NCBI GenBank assembly: GCA_007258455.2
Contig: VDFB02000001.1
Coordinates: forward strand, 15,087,747 to 15,151,746
Direction: 5' to 3'
DNA from: Sequoia sempervirens
Lineage: Eukaryota; Streptophyta; Pinopsida; Cupressales; Cupressaceae
DNA length: 64,000 nucleotides
Positions 12,591 through 23,242 of this stretch are shown here, in pieces (position 1 is the first letter of the stretch; every line of letters starts with the position of its first letter). The position numbers and the translations under genes were made by a program. Below the pieces are notes generated by a model. That model did no database searches. It was not told where the DNA came from and saw only the letters and a program-made list of their open reading frames with translations.

Positions 12591-13796
12591 TATTTATAAA
12601 TAATTATATTTATACGAATTAAATTATTTATCATTTGTTAATATCTAATTATTTAGAAAATAATTCATTATTACTATTGTTTGTTTTTTTGGGGGCTCAA
12701 GTTTACAATGTAAAAAATACCTTGAATCTATAGACTTGATCTAGCAAATAGTAAAACTTTATTTTTCACTTCCGAGATCTATCTTTGTTCCTTCTTTCTT
12801 TTAGAGGATTTGAAATGGAGAATATTTAAGAAAAACTTGGTATGGTCAACATTGTGTCACTATAAAGACATGTTCTCTTAGGTCAACTCACAAAGATGTT
12901 AAGATTATGGATTAGAAGTAACAATAATTCATTAAGTTTAATGATAAAATTTAATTTATTATGGTTGAATAAATCAATAATCAACAATAATAAGGGTATA
13001 AAGAAAGAGTTATGGCAACCACAAAATCACCCACAAAACAAAGAACAATGATAAATATAAAATATCCTTCTAGATAAAAGAAACCACCACCATAAAGAGT
13101 ATAAGATTATATTAATTAGTAATGAGAGAACTCATAATATACTTAGCTTCTCCATTTAATCTTTGTCTCTTTTAACCTACAATCAATATAGTAGCTTTTT
13201 GAAAGTCACAATAGGTAGGCGATGAAGAATGTAAACTGAATGTATGGGGTATGGTATTGTGCCACACATGCTAGGGCTTTCTAGCCCTAGTTGTGGCTTC
13301 TATACTATTTGATTGCCTTCTTTCTCAAAGAAGGTATTTTCTTATCACGTTCAGTTGTGTTCTAGGCATGGGGGGAGGAGGGGGGTTGAGTTGTCTGGGG
13401 AGAGATTAGGTGTCTATATTGTTCCTTTGGTGGGTATTGTTGCAAAATGTTGTGGAAGGGGTGTTAGATCTGTGTCTGAAGGATCCTATGAAGGGCCTTT
13501 TCAAAGTGCTTTTTTCTTCCTTGGTGGTGAGGATGGCGTCAGTTGGAGGTTCATGTTTGAATAATATGCCCTTCTGAGAGGTATTATCTAGGGATGACCC
13601 TTCTTCATCCTTTCATGCAAGTGCTATCAATTTGTTGAGCAAGTCCTCAGATGGGGAGGAATCACCAAAGAATGGGGGTCATCAAATTTATTATCTATTT
13701 TTTGTGTTGATTTTTTTTTATTGTGAAGTGTTCTGAGGCCCCTTATAAACCTATTTTAGCCTTCTAATAAAAAAATTGTAATTCTATTTTTATTTT
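12591..13796. other. AT-rich unassigned DNA
   Basis: No feature was recognised. The 83-codon frame at 13313-13564 covers a G-rich stretch (GGGGGGAGGAGGGGGG near 13370) and shows no known domain. Confidence 0.4.
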
Positions 13797-13813
13797 AAAT
13801 ATATTAAAATATT

Positions 13814-13985
13814 TTTTTATTAAGAGGGGTAAACACTTTTAATCTGAAGCTATGAACCGGTGAGGTCACAAATGAGGGACCTCATCCCCAATATGAATTC
13901 TCAACCATTACACCCCAATGAGGTTTAAACCTTGATGACAAGAATAACAACGCAACTTAACCATCACACCATGCCACTATTGGCT
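13814..13985 (-). mobile_element. tRNA-derived SINE, minus strand, with 17-bp target duplication
   Basis: The segment is flanked by perfect direct repeats AAATATATTAAAATATT at 13797-13813 and 13986-14002. Read on the minus strand it starts with a tRNA-like head: A-box-like TGGCATGGTGTGATGG, then B-box-like GGTTTAAACC about 45 bp later. It ends in an A-rich tail (T-rich at 13814-13819 on the plus strand). Length (about 172 bp), tail and long target duplication are the hallmarks of LINE-mediated retroposition. The parental tRNA cannot be named from the degenerate head. Confidence 0.75.
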
Positions 13986-14002
13986 AAATATATTAAAATA
14001 TT

Positions 14003-14723
14003 ACTTTTATTATCTTTTAGTAATATCTTTGTATTCCTCAAATATATATGGATTGATTTTTCTTAAATTTTTTTATCCACTTATCAAAAATTCAAAAATT
14101 ATAAAGAATTGTTCTACAATTCATTCTCTATGTAATCAAAAGAATATTTTTTAAAATTATTTTTTTCCAAATTATGTGATATGCAACTCAATAATGCAGT
14201 TTTCAAAATATAACCACTTCAATAAATCATTAAAAAAATAATAATAAAATATTCAAATTTACCCTTAAAATATTTAATATTGACTATATTCCACGAACCA
14301 ATTTTTTAAAATACCTAATACAAAATGAATGAAACAAAAGAGTGAGAAGAAGCTCTAAGGCAGGAAAATGGTTTTCCTCCATTGTTGCACCTTAGAGCTA
14401 TTCTCACAAAAAGAAGTTTGGATTAGTTATGTTTGGTGTCCTTCGTCTTCTTTGTTCTCAATTCTTCTTGATGGAATTATGTGGTTTTCTTTTCTATGTT
14501 AACCCATTTTTTTATTGTTCTTTCTTTATTTTTTTGGTGTGTGCTTGGTGGCAAAAATTTAATTTTGTAATAATTTCTTGTCAACCTTTGTTATGTTTTC
14601 AGATTTTGTGTTCTCCCGGAGGGTGTAGTGTGTAGGATTGGCCAAAATAGAGTGAAATCTATGGCCCCCCTTTTTATGTTAGGACAAATTTTATTAATTT
14701 ATCTCATTTCATTTGGCACCTCA
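14003..14723 (+). other. AT-rich DNA leading into the LINE; possible LINE 5' UTR
   Basis: There is no domain. The 3' half, from about 14350, may be the 5' untranslated part of the LINE, because its first ORF begins directly downstream. No LINE 5' boundary or target duplication was identified. Confidence 0.3.
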
Positions 14724-15772
14724 TGTCGATACCAAGAGGAGGCTCAAATAAAGATAAGTTAGATAAATTTATTGAGCAAGAAAAGAGAATTAATGATTCT
14801 TTAGATGGGGTCTTGTTGGAAAATTTGAGGAGATTAAAATAAAATTAGCCTAAATGGAAGCATTGAGATTTGATTTTGAAGGTGTTGAAATTCCAAACTA
14901 TTAAATTCACAATTTCAAAAGATGGAGAAAATTTGGGGCTCAGGAGAGGAAGAGTGGGAGTAAGAGGCATCTTCAAAGAAGGAATTTTCAAAGAGGGAAA
15001 TGATGATGAGGACCCTCCTTTTCCCAAGGTTTATCCATTTCTCCCAACTAGTAAACATTACAGGTAGTAAGGAATAAAGGAAGTAAAGTGAAAATGTTGC
15101 AATATTTCTTGTTTGTTGAGATAGAAATATTTTGTTATCTAGAAAGTTCTTTGACAATTAGGTTGGGAATGTTTGGGAGAAAATATGGGGATTTATGCAA
15201 TTTTTTATAAAATGTTGTAAAAAGGGATTTTTTTTTGGTGTTTTTTAAAAGGTGTAGTATGTAAGATAGAGTGGTTAAAAATTAATTTTTAGAACTTTGG
15301 ACAATGAATTTTTATGATTGTTTCTTTGTTGCTTGAGGCTGAAAATGAGGAGGTTTTGGCCAACTTAGCCCCAAGATGGTTGAAGGTGAAAATTATACCT
15401 TCTCAATTATGGAAATTCATTTTACAAATGATGAAACCCTTAGATTATGTTATGCAAATTGAGAAAACTAGAATGACTCTTCCCTATTTAAATGCAAGAA
15501 TGTTAATTTCTTTATTGGTTGATATTGAAGTTTCAGAAGTGATTTCTATTTAATTGGATGATATATTAGCTAAATATGATATTGAACTTATTGGAAACTG
15601 GAACTCTTATTTTTTATGTAAAAGAAATGAGAACATGAGTAAAAACTATCCTAAAATTTCTAAGAACCATGTTGGGTTTTTTATGAGAAACGAAGTTGTT
15701 AAAGAAAAAGACAAACCTCAAAATTCTAATGATGATCCCATCATTTCTTCTAATGGATTTAAAAATAAATAA
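14724..15772 (+). pseudogene. LINE ORF1 remnant (gag-like, DUF4283-type)
   Basis: From the ATG at 14724 the product begins MSIPRGGSNKDKLDKFIEQE, a charged and probably helical start. After several breaks, the frames at 15314-15553 and 15554-15772 carry a pattern like MKPLDYVMQIEKTR followed by ARMLISLLVDIEVSEV. This resembles the 'G-pL-D--T---ARv-V-iD' signature of the RNA-binding region in plant LINE ORF1 proteins. A basic, Asn/Lys-rich tail follows. No CCHC zinc knuckle is visible. The family assignment rests on this motif and on the ORF2 downstream. Confidence 0.5.
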
Positions 15773-16299
15773 AAATTTATAACCATGTTGAAAATAGTGG
15801 GAAAGAGAAAGATATTCTCAACTCCCCAATTAATGATCTTCAAAATTTGACAATGATAATGGGGTTAACTCTCTAAGTGACACACTATTTGAGAGATATT
15901 GTGGTTATTAAAGCCAATAATTCCTCATCCCATGATGATTTGGTAAATAAGGTTGTTTCAAATAAAAATTTATGTCTTCTTTTAAGGAATAATGCCTAAA
16001 AATTGACTCGAGAAAGAACAAATTTCTATGTAAAAGTTGAAAAAAATATACTAAGCCTCCCAAATGTTAAATGCAAGCCCCACTAGTGAATTTTTAGCCT
16101 CTAGTGAAGCTATTATACCATAAAAATAGAAGTTTGTGTTATGTTTCTTTAACCCCCTCTTTTCAAAGGGGGGAACAAAGATAGAAAAAGATTGTTCAAA
16201 GAATAAAGAGGAAAAAAAAAGCAAGGAGATAGATCACATAGTTTGAAAAATATGATAGAAAATAAGTCTAATAAGAAAGATAAAAAAGACTCTTTTATT

Positions 16300-16492
16300 G
16301 GGGTGGTGGCCTAGCTCGATTGGCTAAAGCATCCTGTTGCAGGAAAGAGGTCATGAGGTCTAGTCTCCCACCATCCACGTGGTATCAGAGGGTGTGTCAT
16401 GCTAGTGCCACCAGTCACGTGAAAATTTTTACCAGGCGCACTATAGTTTATAGGGGGACAAATACCTGACTGATTCCTGCAGTCTAAAAAAA
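16300..16492 (+). mobile_element. tRNA-derived SINE inserted between LINE ORF1 and ORF2
   Basis: The first base of GGGGTGG at 16300 gives a 7-nt acceptor strand. T at position 8 then opens an A box, TGGCCTAGCTCGATTGG (16307). A degenerate B box, GGTCTAGTCTCC, follows near 16358 and a CCACCATCC acceptor-like segment closes the head. About 110 bp of tRNA-unrelated body ends in an A-rich tail at 16486-16492. No clear target duplication was found. The structure is too degenerate for a working tRNA gene. Confidence 0.75.
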
Positions 16493-16539
16493 GGTAAAGA
16501 AGAAAAAAATTAAAATTCTTTGATAGGATTTACAAGAAT

Positions 16540-17300
16540 CAAAATCATGAGGCTTCTCTAGACTCTTCCAAATAATATTCAAGATTTATATTTGGAATAT
16601 CAAAGATTTCTAGAGTCCCCTAACAAAAAGTTTATTTTAAGGTATTTGTGTAATGATAGGCCTAATATAAATTTTCTTTGCATTCAAGAAGTCAATGTTG
16701 TTGGTTTTCAACATGATTCTATTTTCAATTTGTGAGATTTTTTTTTGAATATTTTCACTCTTCATGATAAGGGGAAAGGTAGAGCTTCTATTCTAATAGA
16801 CCTCAAGTAAGTTCATTTTTTTGTTGATTGGGGATTTTCTCCTTGTAATAGAGTTATTCATGTGGCTTTTAAGGTAGAAATCTATATGTTTGGTCTTTTC
16901 AATTTTTATACTTCTAATGATTATAAAGAAATATGTTCACTATGGAGTTATATGGCCAATTATTTGGATCTTAGGAGGGGATTTCAATATAATAGAATAT
17001 AAAGAGGATAAAAATAGGTGAACGGGTGGGTTTTCAAAAGGAAATGAGTTATATTTTTGTTCAAAATGAAGAGAACTCTCAATATCATGGATCCACTTGA
17101 AAAAAGAAAGTAATAATCATATTTGGTTCACCTAGTGTAATAACTAGTCTTGAGGGAAAAGAGTGTATTCAAGGCTTGACAAATTTTATGGGAATTGATT
17201 GTGTGAGAATTTTTGCATCAACGTTTTAGATCACACTCCATGATCCATTATTGCAAAAGAAAATTATGGATTGTGGAAACTTGATATCTTTAAATTTAAT
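16540..17300 (+). pseudogene. LINE ORF2, endonuclease part (AP-endonuclease-like)
   Basis: Translated fragments in shifting frames show the apurinic-endonuclease signature of plant L1 ORF2. There is an LCIQEV segment (the catalytic QE motif, near 16680), a later GGDFN-like stretch near 16975, and a DHTP-like segment near 17230, with the usual spacing. Several stops and frame shifts break it. The enzyme would nick target DNA to prime reverse transcription. Confidence 0.55.
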
Positions 17301-17415
17301 GGGAATAAGGATTTTTTTAAAATCTATCTTTGATTCCAAGGGAAGCATGGTGTTTTTATATCCTAGTATAATGTCAAATCATTTTTCCATTGAGACTACA
17401 ATGGAGGTTGGCTAG

Positions 17416-18716
17416 GTGAGCCAAGCAATCAAGTGCAATCAAAATTCAATTTTTAAGCTTAATGTTTCTCTCTTGAATGATTATAATTTTCTTAATGGTA
17501 TAAGAAATAGAATTTCTATTGTTAAAAATAGATTCAAAGGTTATTCATCTATTAGCATATCGGATAGATTGACCTCTTTGTGGGGAAATATTTTTCAAAA
17601 AGTGGGTAAATATAAGGCTTTAGATAGTAGGATTAACATTATTCTTCAAGATAAGTTGTTGGTCCCTAAAGGATATATGAAAAGGAATAAATATAACCAA
17701 ATGACTTTAGGGAAGTTGATCAAGAAAAATATTCAAAATTTTAAGAACGAAAGGGATAAAATTAGATAAAAAATTAATTAGATCAAAGAGGGTGATAGAG
17801 GTTTTAAATATTTTTTTAATTTAATCAAGACTAAACAAAGAAAAGAAATAATTGGCCCACACAATTGGATGGAATTAGTTCCAATTTAAGTATATTTATG
17901 GAGGAATCTTTTCATTCCTTTTATCAGACGTTTTTCTCCTTTGAAGGTGACTGTGAAACTAGGGAAACAAAGATTTTTGTCAAAATACTATCCCCAAGAA
18001 AATTGAGGAATATACATTAAAGATGGTAAGTCTCTAAACTTAGTGATGTTCTCTTGATCGAGTTTTACAAAGCCCATGTTGACTAAATTAGTGAGGAATT
18101 ATTAGTTGTTTACCAAGAAAAGTTTCAAAAGGAATCCTTGGGTAAGAAAATAAATAGAGGAATTTTGAACCATTAAATTAATCCCCAAGTATATGGGAAC
18201 AAGAGTTCCATAAAAAATAGAGGCCTAAATTACTCTTTTAAATTTATTCTATAAAATTCTAGCCAGGATTAGATTAACAAAAATCCTAAATAAGGTGGTC
18301 TCTATTATCTAAATTGGTTTCATTGAAGGGAGATGCATTTTAGAGGATTTGATTACTAGTTAGGAAGAATACATTGAGAAAAATAGATAGGCCAGGATGT
18401 GAGTATGGTTATGTTGGATTTTGAAAAATCTTATGACAGAATTGAATATATTTTTGTGTTGGATATGTCGAAAACCTTTGGGTTCCCTTTGAGTTAAACA
18501 AATGGATTAATATCATTTTTAATGATTCCTCTACTCAGGTGGATATAAATGGGGAATTTTTTGACCCCATTTTTATGTAGACCTATAAATTCATTAAGGT
18601 TTTTCTATTGCTCTAGAACTCTTTGTGATTATGGTTGATGCACTTCACTATGTTTTAAGAACTAGTGTGATCAAGCCTCCAATTTACGAAATTTTTCTCT
18701 CTATTGAAGAGAGAAT
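17416..18716 (+). pseudogene. LINE ORF2, linker and reverse transcriptase part, truncated
   Basis: A 117-codon clean frame (17416-17769) is the basic linker between endonuclease and RT. Further on, fragments show FFNLIKTKQRK-like and FYQTFFSFE-like sequence. The RT motif LDFEKSYDRI lies near 18415 (AYDR is usual), and LFVIMVDALHYVLR near 18620 matches the block after the 'QG-PLSP' motif of L1 RT. The sequence ends at 18716 where the copia-type LTR starts, so the catalytic YADD box is missing. Confidence 0.65.
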
Positions 18717-19796
18717 TGTTAGGATTAAGGTTTCATCCACCTTGTAAATCCTATGTCATATTTTATGGTTAACATCCTTGGAAAGTGTCTCTAAGCACTT
18801 AGGGTGTATTGGGAAAATATTTTGTAATATTAATTCTCACCTTTATTTGTAATATACCCATAAGGGGTGATGGGTCCATTAGTAGTGGTAAAGGTGGGTT
18901 GTGGACATAAATATTTAATATTATTTTCCCCACATGTGGATGTCTAGAATGGGGTAACAAAAGATAAATAAAATGATAAATGATTGACTTTTGGGATTCT
19001 CCAAGTGGACACTTGGAAAGAGGCTATAGGTGTCACTTGGTTTTTGATCATTTAATATAATTAGTGCAATGTTTATCTCTCATGGCTGGGCACCCAAGTT
19101 GGAGGGAAAGTATTGGATCCAATACCAGTTTCTTTTGCATTCTAGGGAGATAATCCAAAGGTTGGGGATGTTTGGAATGAAGGGTCATCTTTGGGCACCA
19201 TGTTTGGTGTATTAGATGTCTTCACACATCTATAAAATGAGCCTCTTAGAAGTTGAATTTAAGGCTCAAAATAGTTGAATGTAGTATTACTCTGCAAGAA
19301 AAAGGATAGGTTGAGACATAAAGAGGTTGTTCACAGATGCATAGGTGCTTCCATGTTGGAGTAAAAGAGGAGAATAAAATTGTTTGAATTGTAATCTCAT
19401 TTATTTGATGATAATGGATACTTGACCTCTCTTCTTGGTGGGGGTTTTTTTTCAAGGGACTCTCCATGTAAATCCTATGATATGTGATGATGTTGTGTTG
19501 CTGATTTTTGCCTCATTGATGTAATATTATTGTAATGTTATTATTCATATATTTCTATTATAGGTTCACATAAGGTAGTGTTTATAAGCATGTTATGTTG
19601 GCTAATTTTTGGCATCATAAAGATGGATCTAATCATGGTATTTCCATATTAAGGAAACTTAATTTTTAGATTTGAATATAAGTTTCATATTTTCATGTTG
19701 CTATAGTCCAAGCCTTGTATCTTATCCATTAAAGTCATTTTTGGATAGAGATTTGATTTCGTAACAACCGGTATTGAACCTATTTATTTTTCATCA
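18717..19796 (+). repeat. 5' LTR of the copia-type element
   Basis: It starts TGTTAGGATTAAGG, a common copia LTR start, and ends TTTTTCATCA. The first 92 bp recur at 21583-21674. A TATA box, CTATAAAATG, lies at 19230-19239 and would drive element transcription. Confidence 0.7.
19230..19239 (+). promoter_or_regulatory. TATA box in the copia-type LTR
   Basis: CTATAAAATG lies about 570 bp before the LTR end, a plausible U3/R position. No other promoter element was identified. Confidence 0.45.
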
Positions 19797-19798
19797 TT

Positions 19799-19810
19799 TG
19801 GTATAAGAGC
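19799..19810 (+). other. Primer-binding site (initiator tRNA-Met type)
   Basis: TGGTATAAGAGC lies two bases after the LTR end. It differs by one base from TGGTATCAGAGC, the standard plant copia site complementary to the 3' end of initiator tRNA-Met. Confidence 0.7.
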
Positions 19811-21582
19811 TTAAGGTGAACTAGGTTCTAGGTATTCCTTATTTTTTATTTCTTAGCTAGAGAATCTTATGGGAATTTGATAGAAGGAATTGGAGCTTGT
19901 TAGAAGGCATATGGGGTAGAAATGAATGTTCTTGAGTTAACTTTATTTTTTAGATTTGTGAGATTGGACTACTATGGATATTGTCAATGTGATCTATTTT
20001 GGACATTGTAATCTCATGATTATGGATCTTTATGGAGTTGGTTATGTTTTGGTAACTCTAAGCTCTTATTTAAATAAATATGTGTTGATCCTCTTGTTTG
20101 GTGTTTTTGTTCCTTTACGTTGTGGTCATGTGTAGCAAGAAGGTGTTCATGTTGGATGGGTAGAGACATCTTCATCATATGGAGAAACACTCTTGATTTG
20201 GACTACATAATGAACTACTTATGTTGGATTCATGGCTTTAGCCATTGGTTAAATGAAAGCACTAAAAGATAAGCCACTAACCTCTTTGTGAGTTGTGGAG
20301 CTGATATGTTTCATATGTTATAAGCTCCTCAACAACTTAGTTTTTCTTGTTGGGTTGTAGTTTACTCATGTTTTTAGTCGTTTCTTTATATATCTATGCT
20401 TATTCCATTATTCAGATGACATGCTTAATGTGAATTTTTGGATGTTTAAATCGATTTTCAAATTTATAGAGATGGTTTTGTATGTTTTCCATGTTAATTA
20501 AAATATGGGGTATGTAGATCTATGATGAGACTATGCTCAAGGTGTTCTAAATGAATAATATTATAGGTTTGCATGGCTACTTGGAGGGTTCTTATTGGTC
20601 TATGATTACTCCTATTTGGATTTGTTTGGAAAATTGGATCTAGCATTGATTCTGGTGTTTTTGACTCAAAAATCCACATGTTATACCTAAATATCTTTAT
20701 TTTACATGATACTAATCTAGGTTGAATCTATTTTTTATTTAATTGATATTGGAGCATTGATTATGTATTCCTCCTTTGAGATGTTGTATATGTGTAGATC
20801 TTGTTAAAATTGTCTAATGGGGATTTTGTTTGGTAAGCCATATTCTTGGTCACCATTGTTACATTGGTATGCTTATTATAGTAAGAGATGGTTATTGGGA
20901 GTACCTAATATATTTGTTATCCTCTCTGATATCTTGGTTTGTTGGTTATTGATGTAATGATGAGTTTGCATGTTTCATTGGATTTTGATCTACAATTTAT
21001 GTAGCTTGTGGATTAGTTACCCAATTTCTTATAGTGGGATGGCTCAGATGTGGACTATCTATATCCATGAGATTATTTTTGTGTTTATGCAAATTTTTTA
21101 GTTGGCCTTGTATGTAGTCATTTGTGCATTGGTATGTTCCATTGAGATAGGAGGATGGATATACAAAGACTTGATTGTAGATTTTGGGTTGGTATGTTGA
21201 TGGCATGAAGTTCTATCTATGTGTTGTATACCTTGGTTTAAGGTATGGTTATATTGGATAATTTGCAACTTTCTATGGATGTTATTATAGGTGTTATCAT
21301 TTGAATTTGATGCTTATGTTCATGTAAATATTGGTGCAGGTTTCAAGAGCAGTTGATATGTTTCACCTTGGAATGTTCCTTTTTTCTTCCATTGGTGGAA
21401 TGTTGGAGGATGTAAAGGATTTTCTTGCTTGATGGTGGTTATCATGGTTGCTTTTATAGGTATCTTGTTGAAGCATGAGAGCATAGTGAAGATTTAGATG
21501 GTACGTATTTGGCTATAGTATATTTTTCCCTTATTTATGATTCTGATGGGTGTATTTACAATGTTGATGTCAAGTGGAAGAA
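19811..21582 (+). other. Interior of the copia-type element, non-coding
   Basis: No retroelement domain was recognised in any frame over 1.77 kb. The last bases, GTCAAGTGGAAGAA, form the purine-rich tract that primes plus-strand DNA just before the second LTR. Confidence 0.55.
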
Positions 21583-21674
21583 TGTTAGGATTAAGGAGCC
21601 ATCCACCTTGTAAATCCTATGCTATAAGTCATGGTTCCAACATTCTTTGAAAGTGTCTCTAAGCACTTAGGGTG
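21583..21674 (+). repeat. Truncated 3' LTR of the copia-type element
   Basis: These 92 bp match 18717-18811 (TGTTAGGATTAAGG to AAGCACTTAGGGTG) with scattered differences, then the match stops. The remaining LTR sequence of about 990 bp is absent. An unassigned 82-bp spacer (21675-21756) separates this end from the next LTR. Confidence 0.75.
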
Positions 21675-21756
21675 TTGGAGTCACTAAAAAATTAACCCTT
21701 CTACTTTTTCTGGCTTGTTCGGTCCCTCCTTGAGATTTTGGCTTAATGTTTCCTTG

Positions 21757-22995
21757 TGTATAGGAGTGAATTTGCACCCCATGTGTAAATTCCCCCCTTT
21801 TCCCTCCCCACTTTAGAAAACTAATTTTGGAGGATTAATTCCACCTAAGCCCACTACTTGCATCCCACTTGGTGCCTATTTTGAGTGTCGATGGAGGAAT
21901 TTTTGTCAGGGACACCCACGCGGTGCGAAAATGCCTATGTGGCACGCTTACATCCTTGGAAGATTCTAGTGGCTGAACCTACAAAGGTGTTACACTTCTC
22001 ATTGGGATTCAAGTTGTAACACCCCCTTCAGCCGACCGACCCAAATATCGCCATTTCTTTCATTCCTATTCAAATTTATCCCTTCAACATGCATTCTAGC
22101 TATTGGAAAACTTCAAGCACTCATTCTATCACTTCACAAGCTCACTTTCACTCACTACAAGCATAAAAGATCTCCATTGCAAAAAACACAACACTCCATA
22201 TTTAGTAGAACAAGTTGGGAATGAAACACCATTCCAACAGAGGCTCGAGTACTCTCATTTTCTTCCCCAAGTAGCCTTGAGTTCTCTTGGTGGAAGTGGT
22301 AAGCTTCCCTTTCTTTCCTTCTATCACTTGGTCGAATTAGCACTTTACTGTTTTGCATTGCTTTTGTGCTTTTCACTATATTACTTTCTTTATCTCATTT
22401 CCTTGGCTGTCCATGGAGGTAGAAACACCTAAATGGGGGTCTGATTGAGGTAGGCCCCTATACAACCACCCAACATTTTCCTCTCTTTTTGTGTGTAGGA
22501 GTACGCACTTTCGAGAAACCAACTGGTGACTAAATTTCTTGGTGTGATCATTCTTTCCCTCTTGACTCTTGAATTTTTGCTTTATAATATTAAATAATAT
22601 TTCATTTACTTAATCTCATCATTTTGGCTCTTTAGTTAGCTAGTTGGGTCATTAGCTAGTTTTTCTAGGTTTGACCTCACCTTCACTGTTATCTAGTTGT
22701 GCAGACATCATCACACTTTAGAGATGCCATCATGCCATGCTATCATCTGGAGATCGTTATTTCATCCCTGGGTAGAGAGCTTCCTGAGGCATAGTGTTGG
22801 ACCTAAAAATCAACTCGCGTAGCCCCACCTTTGGAATTTGAGATCAAAGAGTGGTTGCAGGACTTTATAGTCCTCATCATTCTCATCCTCATATCCTAAA
22901 AATCCCATTTAGATGAGGTAAGTTAAGGCAGCCTCTCGTATCTTGGCCCTCTGTGGCCGGGGGTATTGCATGTGGTGGTCCCCCTATCTTAAATT
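21757..22995 (+). repeat. 5' LTR of element W (right edge approximate)
   Basis: It starts TGTATAGGAGTGAATTTGCA, the same 20 bases that follow the polypurine tract at 27765. A CATAAAAG TATA-like box lies near 22162. The right edge is inferred from the primer-binding site at 22998, because the 3' LTR is too short to align. A pyrimidine-rich, AT-poor middle is typical of a U5 leader. Confidence 0.55.
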
Positions 22996-22997
22996 TT

Positions 22998-23017
22998 TGG
23001 TGAACCTGATGTGAACC
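22998..23017 (+). other. Primer-binding site of element W
   Basis: TGGTGAACCTGATGTGAACC is complementary to a tRNA 3' end: its complement ends GGTTCACCA, with the CCA tail. The tRNA identity cannot be named from memory. Confidence 0.5.
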
Positions 23018-23242
23018 AACGTCTATTCATCTGTCGGTATTGAGGCTTCCCTCAAGTACTTCATGATTGTTATGTTCTTGAGTGTTGTGAAGGTTTTTGA
23101 GATCATCACAACCTAGTCTACAACTTACAGGTACATCATTAGAAGTGTGTGACACCTTCCAATGGAAAGGCTGAAGGTCTCGATTGGACTCTCTACGCAC
23201 CTTTTCTCTAGTCTCGCCATTAGTATGGTTTCATAGGAGTAG

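Larger units (their letters stand above)
14724..18716 (+). mobile_element. Decayed L1-type LINE (non-LTR retrotransposon), 3' part missing
   Basis: Two consecutive decayed frames have the plant L1 order: an ORF1 with a gag-like DUF4283-type region, then an ORF2 with endonuclease and reverse transcriptase motifs. The element stops abruptly inside the RT at the TGTTAG start of a copia-type LTR at 18717. The RT catalytic YADD box and the 3' end are absent. A SINE sits between the ORFs. Many stops and frame changes mark it as long dead. Confidence 0.75.
18717..21674 (+). mobile_element. Copia-type LTR element without coding capacity, 3' LTR truncated
   Basis: A 1,080-bp 5' LTR, a Met-initiator-like primer-binding site, 1.8 kb of non-coding interior, a purine-rich tract and the first 92 bp of a 3' LTR are present in order. 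I found no gag, protease, integrase or RT motif in the interior, so it would have been mobilised in trans. It interrupts the LINE RT. The left flank is AGAAT. The matching right copy cannot be checked because the 3' LTR is cut at 21674. Confidence 0.7.

Noticed and set aside
16300..16375. tRNA gene
   Set aside because: The A box is good but the B box is degenerate and the acceptor stem does not pair fully. An A-rich tail and an unrelated body follow, so it is a SINE head.
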